Below, in pieces: positions 22,801 to 33,206 of a DNA stretch of 64,000 bases; positions within the stretch are counted from its first letter, which is position 1, and each line of letters opens with the position of its first letter. Position numbers and translations under genes: made by a program. Source of the DNA: Prunella strophiata (taxonomy: Eukaryota; Chordata; Aves; Passeriformes; Prunellidae); the NCBI GenBank assembly GCA_036583965.1, contig JAZBQD010000015.1, positions 89,205,809 through 89,269,808 on the forward strand, in the 5' to 3' direction. The notes below the pieces were generated by a model. That model was given only the letters and a program-made list of their open reading frames with translations. It did not search any database and was not told where the DNA came from.

Positions 22801-25800
22801 GGGAGGCTCCACTGCTGCCTGTGCTTGCCCTGCCAGCACACCTTCTGCCATGCAGTGGTGACTAAACTGCTAACTAAACTAAACCTGCTAACCCAGCAAG
22901 TGTGCCACTGCACGAGGGCTCTGCCAAGCACAGGCTGGCATCCTCCCAGTGGCTCTGCAGCCCAGAGTTCCCTGTGGGAATGCAGCCCTGGAAACTGCAC
23001 TTTCCTGTGCCAGTTTCTATGTAGCTGACCCCTGAAACCATGCTGCCTCTGTGGAGGAATGGAGGTTTCCCCCCCACCCCACTTCCCTCCCTTCCTCTCA
23101 TGACTGGAACCAAAGAACAAAAAAAAGCTCTGACTCCTTCAGATTCAGTTGTGTGAAGGTCACAAGCAGGTTCTGGTGCACTTGGGGAGCATTTGTATGT
23201 TGGATTTCTTAATTGTAACCAGAAGAGCTACATTCCTTGGCGCTGCTGAGAGGCTGCTGGAGGAATGAAGTGTATTCCCAGAACAGTTCGTACTTCGGGG
23301 CGATAGGATGCACTGAAAATGACAATTGGCTGGGAACCACAAAGAAGAGAGAAATCACTAAGTTGATTTGAAAGATGGAAGAAGGGTTTGAATTAGCCTG
23401 TGTCCATTCTTATTCATCGAAGTTGCTCCCTGGGATTCGAGGCAGCGTGCCCTCCATAAAGGTTTCCCAAGTAATGAATTCAATCCTTCTGTGGACCAGC
23501 AGAGCCAGAGCCAGCTCATAAGTCCAAGGCTCAGCATTTCAGCCAAACATATAACTAATGTAAGCCAAGACTTTTTATTATTATTATTTTATTTTAATAG
23601 ACACATTTTTGGGTCATATGTTGGTGCTTACTTTCTATCAGCATAGCTACTGCATCGGGGTATAACAGTTACACTGTAACTTATTAAAATTAACACAACT
23701 TTCTCATACTGAGGCTTAGGAGTATCTGGTTTCCCTTTCATGTGTTTGCAGGAAGGAAAGCACACTCGAGAGTCTGAAGAGAAGTATGGGTCTGATACTC
23801 CCTTCAATGTTGCTATTTTTGCAGCTTAAAATGGTGTAAAACGAGCTGCAGATTGGGGAACTTTTCAGGAACTGAGGAATGAGACTAAAGCACAAAATTT
23901 CCTTAATTGTAAAGATTCTTTCTCAGAAAGGTTTTGGGTTTTTCAGTGCATCAACTGAAACACAGAGCAGTAATTTCCTGGGGCTTTCCACACTTTACCC
24001 AGAAAGAGGGAAGAATCTTCCCCTTAATCCCCCAGTAAATTTACCCCTGCTTCTCTTTCTTATTACGCTCTGCCCCAAGCAGCTACAAGACAAGCAGTAT
24101 GCATGGTGGTTTTCAGGCTGCAGGGACTTCACTCTGCTACAGGGATTTAGGTATTTTCAGGCCTTGCACATTGTCAGAGATGTGGCCAGAGGAATTCCAA
24201 TACCCAGGCTGGGCTCAGCTCTGGTTACAACTAGGTCAATAGCAGTTAAGTGGATATAGTTGACCTCCCTCAGATCTAATTTTTGCCACTCTCCCTTCCC
24301 TTACCACCCCCTTCCTCAGTGAAATTTAAAACTGCCCACAGGGCAATAAAAGGAACCAGCCTGGCTGCCCTTTTCATTGCCCTAAATTGCAGATAGAAGG
24401 TCTGAGCTACACACCAAAAAAAATTAGATTTGTGTAGGGATTTTTGGTTTTGTTTTTCCCTTTCATTTACTGGCAGCATAAATAATGGGTGGTAAATGGT
24501 GGTGTGATTCTTGTGGCTGAGATCTGGGAATGAGTAAACACTTTGATCTTTCTGTATGCAATTGCAATCAGCACTGCTCCTATAAGGGAGAACTCAATTA
24601 AGTCCATGCATCCCATGCCTGACCATGCACTTATTCCAAATGAGATTTTGGGTAAATGATTTAACTTCCCTATTTCATGGGAACAGTGAGGGATAGGATT
24701 GATTATTGCCTCCAAAGCTTTTTTTAAGGTGCTTGGCTGCTGTTGCAAGCACAATGATGGTGACCCTGCAGACAAGACTGTCAGAATTTTGCCTTAGACA
24801 TGCTCTGTATAAGGCAAAGCAGTGTCATGAAACTGCACTAACAACATGCTTTTCCCCAAAACAAGAAGAAAAAGTTACTTTGTGGCTCCCTCACTTGCTG
24901 AGATACCACTGGTGACCCGGATGGGGGTTGTGAACCTTGAGTTTGGGGAGGCAGAGGAGGAAGGGGTCATGTGTGGGTTTAATTCAGGGTTTGCACGCCT
25001 TTCTTCCTCCATTAAATCTCCTCTTTACTGAAGGGCAAGGGTAGGCAAGGCAGTCTGCAGGCATGCTGTGTGCCCAGCAGCATCCCAACATTTTTTAGGC
25101 TGCAGAGACATCTGGTGGCATTTTTCCAGCCTCTGCAGGCAATGCATCCACCCCTACTCAGAGGTCGCAGCAACCTTTTCTCTGATGCCTGAACCAAGCC
25201 TTTTTTTACAGCAATCTTATCTCCTGTTATCTTATTAGAAAACAAAACAAAACACCCCCTCCCTTTTTAAATTCTCTACATAGCAAGAAAACATCTGAGC
25301 AAATTTGCAGAGTGCATCCTCATATCCCAGCAGTATAAAAGGAAGTCCATGAGGTGTTCAGTAAGGTCATTGTTCTGCCTCTTGCTCTATTCAAGATAAC
25401 CTCTTTCCCACCCCAAACCTAATTAAAATTACAAAAATGTCATTTTGCTTGCCACCTCCTGTGAATTACTTGGCAGACTCTCTCACTGGACAGATCATTT
25501 TGCAGCTCAAGCTTCTATGATAAACCAGCCCTAATTCATGCCAAGTGTCCTCCAGGTGATACCACAGCCCAAGGTAAATGCTGGGGGGTTTGCCTAATTA
25601 ATTCCACACAAGCTTAGAGGATCAAAGCAAGCACTGCCACAGACAGCAATCCACTTGTGTAGGGACAATCCTCTTCTTTAATCAGTGAAAAAAAAATCTT
25701 TTCTTCTCACGTTTCATTCTTGTTTCATGTCCCTTACACCTCACTGCTGAACAAAATGCAGCATGCCAGCTTCCCCTGCTCCCCACCTCCAAATGGAGGA

Positions 25801-28800
25801 GAAAGGGAAGGAGGTCTGTTCCATGTTTGCTGCTAATGGCTTTGCCAAAATTCAAAAGGCAAATGATGACTTGTGTGGGGACAGGTAGAAAATTCTACTA
25901 AGATCTATTTTCATTAAAAGGGCCTTGTTGGCATGCAATCTGCTGGGGGTTAATTCCCCCAGAATTTTGCTGGGAGAACATGGAATTGGTGGCAACATAA
26001 TTCTGCCTATCTGCATAAAACCAGCCATTAAGAAAATTCTAAAAAAGAATGTGAGTTTATGTTGAATGTCACATATATATACTGTCCTTCAGCAATGTCT
26101 GAGACAGACTTTCAAAAATCACCTGGCAGAATATCTTCAGCAGAGGCTGAAGTGAGGTGATCCTTCACCTCTCTTCAGTTCCTGCTGAGACACATCCTGG
26201 AGTGCTGGGTTCAGTGCTGGGCTCCCAGGGCAAGACAGACATGGTCATGTCTGAGGGAGTCCAGTGAAGGGGCACAAAGATGGATGAGATCTTGGAGAAC
26301 CTGACATGAGCAGAAGGTGGAAGAGATAGTTCAGCCTGGAAGAGATCCAGACTCAGGATCATCTTATCAGTATTGATTCAACCTGATTAACAGGGGGATA
26401 GAGAAACTGAAGGAGGACTTTTCTCAGTGGCCTTCAGAAGCAATAAAAGAGGTAATGGGCATGGCTGAAATTCAGGAAATTCCAATTAAGCAAAAGAAAA
26501 CCCCTTTTTACTGTAGAGGTGGTTGAACACTGGAATGGGCTTCCCAGAAAGGGTGTGGAATTTCCATTCTTTGAAATATTCAGGACTAAACAGGACACAG
26601 CCTTGAGGAGACAGCTGTAGTTGTCAGTTTTTAGTGAGTTTAATTGAAAATTATTCTAGTTCCCAAAATCTTGGAAACACATGGTCTAAAGAGGTTGTGG
26701 TTTGCCCACATATATTCTTTGGTCAATTGACTGACTCCTATTAAGTTTTCTCCTAGCCTGGAGCTTTTTGGTAAGAGCAGTGAATATTAAAATGGGATAT
26801 GTTTGATTGAAAATACAACTGAGCTGATATATATCTGTTCTCTGACTGTACGAATTATGAGAAATAGGCAGAATAATTAAAGTTCTCTTCAGCAAATGTG
26901 TCTTTTTCAGAGAACTAAAAACAAGGTGGAAGAAGGAGGAGGAACATTTTGCTCATTTCTAGCTGGCTATGTTTGAGCTATTGTTTTGAAAACTGCTACA
27001 GCATTACATGGTAGTACCCTAAAAATGTCAATTCACCCATGCTGTAGTGCTTGCACCCAACTAATAAATTAATATTTAATTTTATCATGAACATGTGCAA
27101 GTGAGCAGTTCTCACATTAACTCATGTTCTCTGCTCTCATTAAATAACTTTTCTCATCAAACTTTTCCCACACCAAAGTGGTACACTTCTTCCAGGTAAA
27201 CCAATGTGCCAATATAAACCACTTTTCCCATAAAAGAAAATTTCTATTTCATCAAAAATTTTTGAAGTCCAAAACTGATGTCAGTTTAAAGGTGGAACAT
27301 ATTAACATCAGATTAATTTCTAGTGAGGGGTGAGATAATTGTAAAAATGGTTTTGTTTAAAATCATACCAGGCATAATGGCCTAGTCAAAATTTCTGACT
27401 GTAATAGAGAGCTAAAAATCTACATATGGACAGAAGAAATTTATTTTCTGAAGCAAAATATATAGAATTCTGGCAATGCCCAATAGCCAACATATAATGA
27501 AACACAACTGAGCTGAAACTGCTTAATAGGTGTATTTTTTAGCACAAAAATGCTTCCACACTTGATTAGTGCTAAAGGTGCATCCATATGGTTCCTATAC
27601 AGTGTCATGTAGAGATACCAAAGTTAAATTTGAAAATAACAGACATAAATTGTGGGCACATGTGAGTGAACTCTGAGTGTGCTGTAAAAAGGGGGAGGTG
27701 GGGGGGAGATGAGGAAAGAAAATCCAAAACCCAACCCCAAAACAACAGTGAAGGAACTGTGTGTGACACATGAGCCAGCTGGAAAAGCCCTTTGACTCAC
27801 TCACACAGACTAAATAACTAAACTATTGTTTAGTTGATTTGGCTTGGTTTGACTTTTTTTTTTTTTAGCTAAGGGCTATCCAGCCTTAGCTCATGTCAGA
27901 CAAAAGAATTGTTTTGGTCATGAAATCATTTCCACTGGTCCCTTCCTGTCTAAATCTTTAATGTGATGAAGTCACTTGGGGATGAATAGATGTCTGAGGA
28001 GCATTGGACTGCATTTCTTTGCGTAGGTTAGAAATTCAGCTGAAGTAATTTAGCAAATATTTACCTACCTATGCTAATATATCACAGCTATGCACTTTTA
28101 GCAAAAGTAGTTTCCTTTGAAGGAAGGTGCAGTCAATATTGTATGACTAAAATGTTTATTCTTATTTTGTAATATTACTTCCCCCTCTTATTCTGCCACA
28201 ATTTTATATTTTTCAAGGAAGTGCTATAGAGTTAACCGATTTCTCTCCACTGAAGCACAGCTTTTCTTTCCTCTTCCTCAAGATTTATTTTAGATTAAGA
28301 CTCTTCTGGCTATCACATGAAGAAAATAGTGTATATCTACTGAGACTTCATTTGTGTGTGTTTAAACTTGATTTTCAAACTGGATATAAAGTGATAATTA
28401 TGAGGGTCTATGAAGTGTTCCTCATTTTCAATGTACTTCACAAAGAGAAACTGTTCAGTTTTCAATAGCCCTACACAGCAGAAAGATAAGTTTCATTACT
28501 CAGATTCTTGTCTTGTAGGTGGGCTGTAGAGATTCAAACCAGCATTTCCAGAGACAATTCCCAGTGCCTGGGTGCTTAGGCAAAAAAGACCTAATTTTCA
28601 GTTCTCAGCTGGCAAACTTCCATGTTGCTCATATGTGGCTTTATGGCATGCAGGCTGCCCAGCACTCCTAAAAATGTACCACGCTTTAAGACTACCATCA
28701 TTATCAATTCTTTTCCATGGCCTCTTAGTGAATGGAAGGAGAGCTGCACCAGGCTGGAAGAGGACTTGGTGCTCTGCCTTCTCCCCACTGTGTTCAGCCA

Positions 28801-31800
28801 GCCTACTTCATATATGTTAAAGTAAAAATAATTTTGTCTGAGCTGACTGACTGTGATCCTGATTCTGCACAGATCTACTTACACAGGTGATTTGCTGCTT
28901 GAGAATAATTAATTCCAATGATCCTGGATGCACAGCAGCTCAAACACATCCATGCCTTTTTTTTTTTTTTTTTTTTTTTTTAGTATGAGACATTAGCAAA
29001 CGTAAAGGAATTGAATGCAAACCTTTTTTACACCCAGTTGGATATTGACACCAGAATATTAACTCCATTATACAATTACTTCTCTATACCGCAAATACTT
29101 TTAAATTACAACTTTTTTTTTTTTTTTTAGGAGATTGTAACAAACTGGCCCTTACTTGGTCTGAGCACACAGAGGTGCCAGTGGGAAGGAGTGGTTTGCT
29201 CACATAACATTCACCCTGTGCAAACAGCTGCACAAGCAGCACTGTAACATTGCCACCATCGTTTTTTTTAAAGCAACAGAAGCAAAGGTTAATTGCTTGC
29301 TTTTACTTCACAGTTCAAAGTGACCTCATACAAAAGATTTCACCTAACAGCTGCTTGAACTTTACAGCCTGAAATTTCATACAATTTGTTGGAATTACCT
29401 TTTAATTAGTCCTTTGGGGTCATATGTGGTGTTTATTGATTAATCCTTCAGTAGTTGTTTTTAAATAGCAGAGTAATTACCTGTGTTGGGTAGCCCAGTC
29501 ACATTGCACCATTCCCTCACCCTCCTTGGCAGAGTTGAGTGGGGACAGCAGCACAGAGCCAAAGTGTAGAGAGGGAAGGAGAAAGATCTTAAAGCTTTTT
29601 TTCTATTTAGCTAGCCCCATAAGGAGAGGTATTGCTTGTTCAGCACAACACACTGAGCATAGACTGTTTTTCCTCATGGAGAGTCAGGCTTGCTTGTTAG
29701 ATTTGGTGCTCTGCTTTTCCTAATATGGCTGCAACTGTGGCTTGGGCTGGTGTCACCGCCTGCCTGTCCCCACGTCCCACCTCTCTCATGGGACAAGCAA
29801 ACAGAAGACTGCAGTGTGGCAAGAGCTGACAATAGCCAGACTTTTGTTACTTTCTGTGTCAGCAGAGAAAGTAAATGCGAGGTCTGTCATGCTGGACACT
29901 GGAAAACCAGTCTTTTCCTGAGCAAAGCAGTTGAAGCAGGAAGAGCAAGGAGACCATGGAGGGAGTGGGGATTATAGGGCAGGGGACATCCAGTGGCAGT
30001 CTACACTGTCACAGCATGACTGCTGCAAGGGGAAGCAACATCAGAGAGGGCCCCCACAAAAGGCATCATCAAATACCACCCTCCTGTGCATGTGCAGTCA
30101 TTTTGTGCCCAGGTGGAGCTGCAAGGAGCTACAAGACAGCACAGAATTGAGTTTATAGGCTTTCCTTATACTTATACTATACTTTCCTTATACTTATATA
30201 CTATACTTCCCTTATACTTCTTCATCAGGGAATGGCTTTTTGCTGCTGTTTGCTGCTTGGCCCCCCCAGTTCCCACTGAAACTTGGGGAAGCACATGCTT
30301 CTGGAAGATCCCCACATTTCAGCCTGCTTTTTGTTTTTGTTGACTTCCAACACTGCTATGGGGGAGACTTTTCTGGGATCCAGTACAGCCTCTCTGTTTA
30401 TTCCTCCTGACTCCCTATCACTTCTCCTCAACTCCTCCAGGTCCATCAGACAGCATGGTTTGCCTTCCATGGGCTCCATGCACTTCCTGGACACTGGGAG
30501 AAAGGGAGCCTTCAATAATTAGCATATATCTGGATGGAAAATATAGATTTTTTTACCCAGTTTTTGAGGTGGAAAACAAAAAAGAATAAGTTGACTCATA
30601 TTCCAAAACCCATAGTAAAATTCAACCAAGAGCATTATTCTCTCCTCTCTGTTTACCACCTGTGCTTAGTTCAACAATTTGGAAAAAGTTGCTGCACTTG
30701 GTGTGTTGGCAGTCAGATGTTCACAACAGCTCTTTTGAGGTGCAGTTGTCATCTGGTCTGTAGGCAGATGCTCATTGCTGTACCAGCAATGAAATTCAGA
30801 TGCATTGCAAGTTTCAACCTCAGAAACCGTGTCTAATAGCAAACATTGTTTGTTGGTTTACTGTAGGGAATGAGTTTAGAACTGTATCTGACTGAACTGC
30901 TGAGGAAGCCAAGGCTGCGGCTTTAGGTTCCGGCAGAGATAAATTAACGGTTTTCAACACCCATAAATAAGGTTTTTTTCCTCTTCCCTTCCATTGCTCT
31001 GCCGTCACATGGGAAAGTAATTCTACTCTGTAACCCACAAAATGTTTATTCACAGATTGATTTTCCACTATTATAACAATCAACAGAGAGTTGACTTAAC
31101 AGGTAACAAGAGGACCACCAGGACTGGTCCATGATAAGCAGCAGGAGTGTATGGCTGGGAGTGGGGAATGGAGGAGAACAAAACCTTCATTTTTTCCCCA
31201 TTAATTTGACTCACACCATAAGCTGAAGCTCTGCACTGAGATGCAAATGTACTGTGCCATACAGTCAACAGCCACCTCTTCCACCACTGGGCAATTCTAC
31301 CTCTCTAAGAAATTTCATCTTGGTAATTTTGAGTGGGACTTTTCTACCCATTAGCTGATTGATCCCTGTAACCCCTCCTGTACACAGGTGGTCAGCAGGG
31401 CTCTCCTGCTCTGGGGAGAGAAACTCTGAATCAGAGCAGTCAAAATGCGACTTTTACTTCATGACTGCAAAGAGATAACTCAGAATTTCTAGCTCTCCAT
31501 CTGTCTTCTGCTCACACTCTGCCCTTATGCCCACCCCACTAGTCAAGTCTTCCTAAAGAATAGCAAGCACTTTTTTAGTTCTTCCATTTCAAAGAAAAAA
31601 TCATCTCCTGTTTTGAGGGAATTAAACAAGAGCAACATCATTGATGCTGCAAGGCTTAAATAGCATTTTTTTGCTTTGAAGAAAATCCTGGAAGACTCCT
31701 CTTTGGAGCAGTATGGGGCATCACCTGAATTTTGATCCATAGAAGCCAGCAATAATTAGATGGAAAAGCAGGCCTAGAGCAATTCAGGGAAACATGCTCA

Positions 31801-32295
31801 AATAGCCTGTCTCCAAAGACACAGAAAAGGCCTGTTCCCCATGGTCAGCTCAAAGGTTTGCAGTGCTGCCTTCTCCCTGCTGCACTAGAGGGAGGATTCC
31901 TCTGCAGGAAACAACCCATTTCATACAAGACAAACCAGTATCAGGCAGGAAAGCGAAGCAGACTACTCAAGTAACTTAGACTTTTTTCTTACTTTATACC
32001 AAGACGCTGTCAGGTAGGAGATTGAGGAGTCCTGAAGAGCTTTACAGGGCAGCACCACTTCCTCAGCACACCTCACAGCAACATCTGGGATCATCACAGA
32101 AGTCCCATGGATCAAGCACCAAACTGCAAAGCACAGGTACACATCACCTTTAAAAGAGATTGCTTACACAATCCTTCCTGCCTGCCCAAAAGATATCCCC
32201 CACCAAACAAACATGACAGTCCAGAAGGGAAATTGCAGGGCTGCCCACTTACCATTGCACAGGACGATGAGCAGAGCACAGACCCCCAAAGACAT
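19699..32295 (-). CDS. CD83: CD83 antigen (Ig-superfamily membrane glycoprotein), five coding exons, frame broken in exon 3 as printed
   Basis: CD83 is a type I membrane protein of the immunoglobulin superfamily, displayed on mature dendritic cells and activated lymphocytes and shed as a soluble form; in mammals it stabilises MHC II and CD86 at the surface. Joining 32295-32253, 32123-31993, 22357-22140, 22026-21923 and 19857-19699 gives about 217 residues once one surplus base in exon 3 is discounted (human about 205). Visible parts: hydrophobic leader MSLGVCALLIVLCN; V-domain strand with VAVRCAEEVVLPC (human VACSEDVDLPC); SFSLRIKNATSRNSGTYKC (human YSLKIRNTTSCNSGTYRC); NLSSTVTLKVTG before GCPG; a KKYKSE stalk and a helix ending LLLIFFTC; a tail ending KNELTSSSV (human HKTELV). 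Candidate N-glycosylation sites are NDTS, NATS and NLSS. Intron phases 1, 0, 1, 0 are mutually consistent only if exon 3 loses one base. Identity rests on alignment to the human protein from memory and is very likely. Confidence 0.93.
21101..21154. repeat. Perfect 27-bp tandem duplication in CD83 intron 4
   Basis: The unit TGTTCAACAAGAAAGATGTG plus ACTTCAC occurs twice head to tail, at 21101-21127 and 21128-21154, without a mismatch. The identity implies a recent event or an assembly slip. Confidence 0.9.
21180..21350 (+). mobile_element. Possible MIR/CORE-SINE relic
   Basis: TTTACCAGTGTGGAAACTGA resembles the 'TTTACAGATGGGGAAACTGAGG' core of MIR-like SINEs. The following sequence is only loosely similar and the edges are unknown. 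Confidence 0.25.
21923..22026 (-). CDS. CD83: CD83 coding exon 4 (membrane-proximal stalk and transmembrane helix)
   Basis: The acceptor ACATTTTAG starts the exon, which completes the Gly of VTG and reads CPGIEEDKLKKYKSE, then a helix of about 19 apolar residues ending FFTC, directly followed by donor TGT|GTAAGT. Human CD83 has CPAQRKEETFKKYRAE followed by a helix ending IIFTC. Beyond the donor the frame runs into intron 4. Confidence 0.92.
22140..22357 (-). CDS. CD83: CD83 coding exon 3 (C-terminal half of the Ig V domain), contains a one-base frame break
   Basis: The acceptor TTTTCCAG precedes MAGDSEG. The frame carries the hallmark NSGTYKCTL around the disulphide cysteine. The last part of the exon matches the family (NLSSTVTLKVT) only in the neighbouring frame, and the donor G|GTACAG follows. 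The exon is 218 nt, but 217 nt are needed to join phase-0 exon 2 to phase-1 exon 4. The run of five Gs on the coding strand (22192-22196) sits just where the frame has to change. Removing one base there gives the same residue count as human between TYKC and VTG. Confidence 0.88.
26150..26610 (+). mobile_element. CR1 LINE 3' fragment in CD83 intron 2 (antisense to CD83)
   Basis: Diverged CR1 in plus orientation: CATCCTGGAGTGCTGGGTTC, GCTGGGCTCCCAGGGCAAGA, GAGTCCAGTGAAGGGGCACA, TTCAGCCTGGAAGAGATCC and CCTTTTTACTGTAGAGGTGG follow the order of the CR1 C-terminal reverse-transcriptase region. It ends before the usual terminal repeat and contains internal deletions. Confidence 0.85.
28957..28981. 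repeat. Poly-T run (25 nt)
   Basis: T homopolymer in CD83 intron 2; on the coding strand of CD83 it is poly-A. A 16-nt poly-T lies at 29113-29128. Confidence 0.9.
30158..30215. repeat. Short minisatellite, about 2.5 copies of a 23-bp unit
   Basis: The motif CTTTCCTTATACTTATACTA recurs with small changes: TTTCCTTATACTTATATACT, then CTTCCCTTATACTTC. It lies in CD83 intron 2. Confidence 0.7.
31993..32123 (-). CDS. CD83: CD83 coding exon 2 (N-terminal half of the Ig V domain)
   Basis: The acceptor TGCTTTGCAG opens the exon and the donor AAA|GTAAGA closes it. The translation contains MIPDVAVRCAEEVVLPCK and ends ASWYK, matching the human segment that runs from TPEVKVACSEDVDLPC to VSWVK. The two cysteines of the RC..LPC motif and the tryptophan of the V-domain core are present. 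A second acceptor 18 codons further in (GATCCCAG) would also keep the frame but would remove part of the leader, so the outer one is preferred. Confidence 0.88.
32253..32295 (-). CDS. CD83: CD83 coding exon 1 (start codon and signal peptide)
   Basis: The exon reads MSLGVCALLIVLCN plus the first base of a split codon, then a strong donor G|GTAAGT. The hydrophobic core fits a secretory signal peptide. The frame stays open upstream of this ATG (...WSEAVKA-M), but no better start is seen nearby and the human protein also begins MS. Intron 1 is only 129 bp. Confidence 0.85.
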
Positions 32296-32480
32296 GGCTT
32301 TTACTGCTTCAGACCACAGAGCAGCAACAGCGTGCCTCTCTGCAGGATGGACTGTGAGAGCAGAGTGAAGCTGTGACTGCTTCTAGAGTGATATTTCTGA
32401 AGGCAGACTGGGGAATCCCCCAGACTTATCTTGAAGTTTTTGTCATAGGGAAAATCCCTACATGTATGAACCGAGGCTCC
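32296..32480 (-). promoter_or_regulatory. CD83: CD83 core promoter and 5' UTR with two NF-kappaB-type sites
   Basis: Directly upstream of the CD83 ATG. The palindrome GGGGAATCCCC occupies 32410-32420 and GGGAAAATCCC occupies 32448-32458, about 115 and 153 bp above the start codon; both fit the kappaB consensus GGGRNNYYCC or a one-base variant. No TATA box stands out. NF-kappaB control of human CD83 is established, so the position makes sense. The transcription start is not visible from sequence alone. Confidence 0.65.
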
Positions 32481-33099
32481 TCCCCTTAAATCTGTGAGGT
32501 CACTCTCATTTCTGCAAGCACTTGCAGTGGTAGTAACTCATCTCCCTTTTTTCTTTTTTTCTCCCCCTCTGTATTGATCTGAACAGAGTTAGGTTTGACC
32601 AAGGGGCACTGTGGGTTGGGGTGAAGGCCATCAAAACCAGCACTCAGTGAATCTCTCTTGAGTGACAAAATACCAGGAAAGGTTTTGTCAGCTCAAAATC
32701 CCCTCTCAGCCTTCTCTCTGCAGTTCTAACAGCACGGTGCCTGTGCAAAGGCTGGCCTTATGGTGTGACATTTCTGAAACCACGTTTAACACCTCAGGTC
32801 ACAGCACCACGGAAATACTTTGACTTGGGGCTAAGGGACGAAACAGGAATTATCAGCATGGCTGTGCCAAACAAACAGTATTTCAGTAGAGTTACACATT
32901 TGACTCTGCAGGTAGGCACACATGAGGCAGAACATTCTCTCTTCTTAGTATATTTTACCATTTTCAAGGCAAAAAAAAGGCATCTGGAGTGACATAACTT
33001 TACAAATTATATGCTAGAAAATTTCATCATGAAAAAATGCAAGGCGGCTCCCAGAAGAGGAACCACTTGGACATCCCCTCTAGATATCTGGAGGGGAGA

Positions 33100-33109
33100 G
33101 GGGAATTCC
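33100..33109. promoter_or_regulatory. Upstream kappaB consensus site
   Basis: GGGGAATTCC fits GGGRNNYYCC exactly, about 0.8 kb above the CD83 start codon. It lies near an ISRE-like site, which suggests a small inducible cassette, but single short sites arise by chance. Confidence 0.45.
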
Positions 33110-33196
33110 TTTCCCTGTGATCTGTGAGAGCTGTTTACCCCTGGAGAAGTTTTGAGGAAGTTTTTAAGGTCAGTTACAGAAGCCTTTACAAATCCT

Positions 33197-33206
33197 GAAA
33201 CTGAAA
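33197..33206 (+). promoter_or_regulatory. ISRE-like interferon-regulatory-factor site
   Basis: GAAACTGAAA matches the IRF core GAAANNGAAA, about 0.9 kb upstream of the CD83 ATG and 90 bp from a kappaB match. IRF factors act together with NF-kappaB on mammalian CD83 enhancers, so this is plausible but unproven. Confidence 0.4.

Larger units (their letters stand above)
22358..31992 (-). other. CD83: CD83 intron 2
   Basis: A 9.6-kb intron bounded by GTAAGA and TTTTCCAG. It contains a CR1 fragment (26150-26610), two poly-T runs (28957-28981, 29113-29128), a GC-richer block at about 22600-23090 with only shadow frames, and a short minisatellite at 30158-30215. No further exon matching CD83 is needed or seen. 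In mammals this intron carries an enhancer; I cannot point to its counterpart here. Confidence 0.8.

Noticed and set aside
22683..23120. 145-codon minus-strand frame in CD83 intron 2, considered as an extra exon
   Set aside because: CD83 exons 2 and 3 already join in phase and match the family without it; the peptide has no Ig features.
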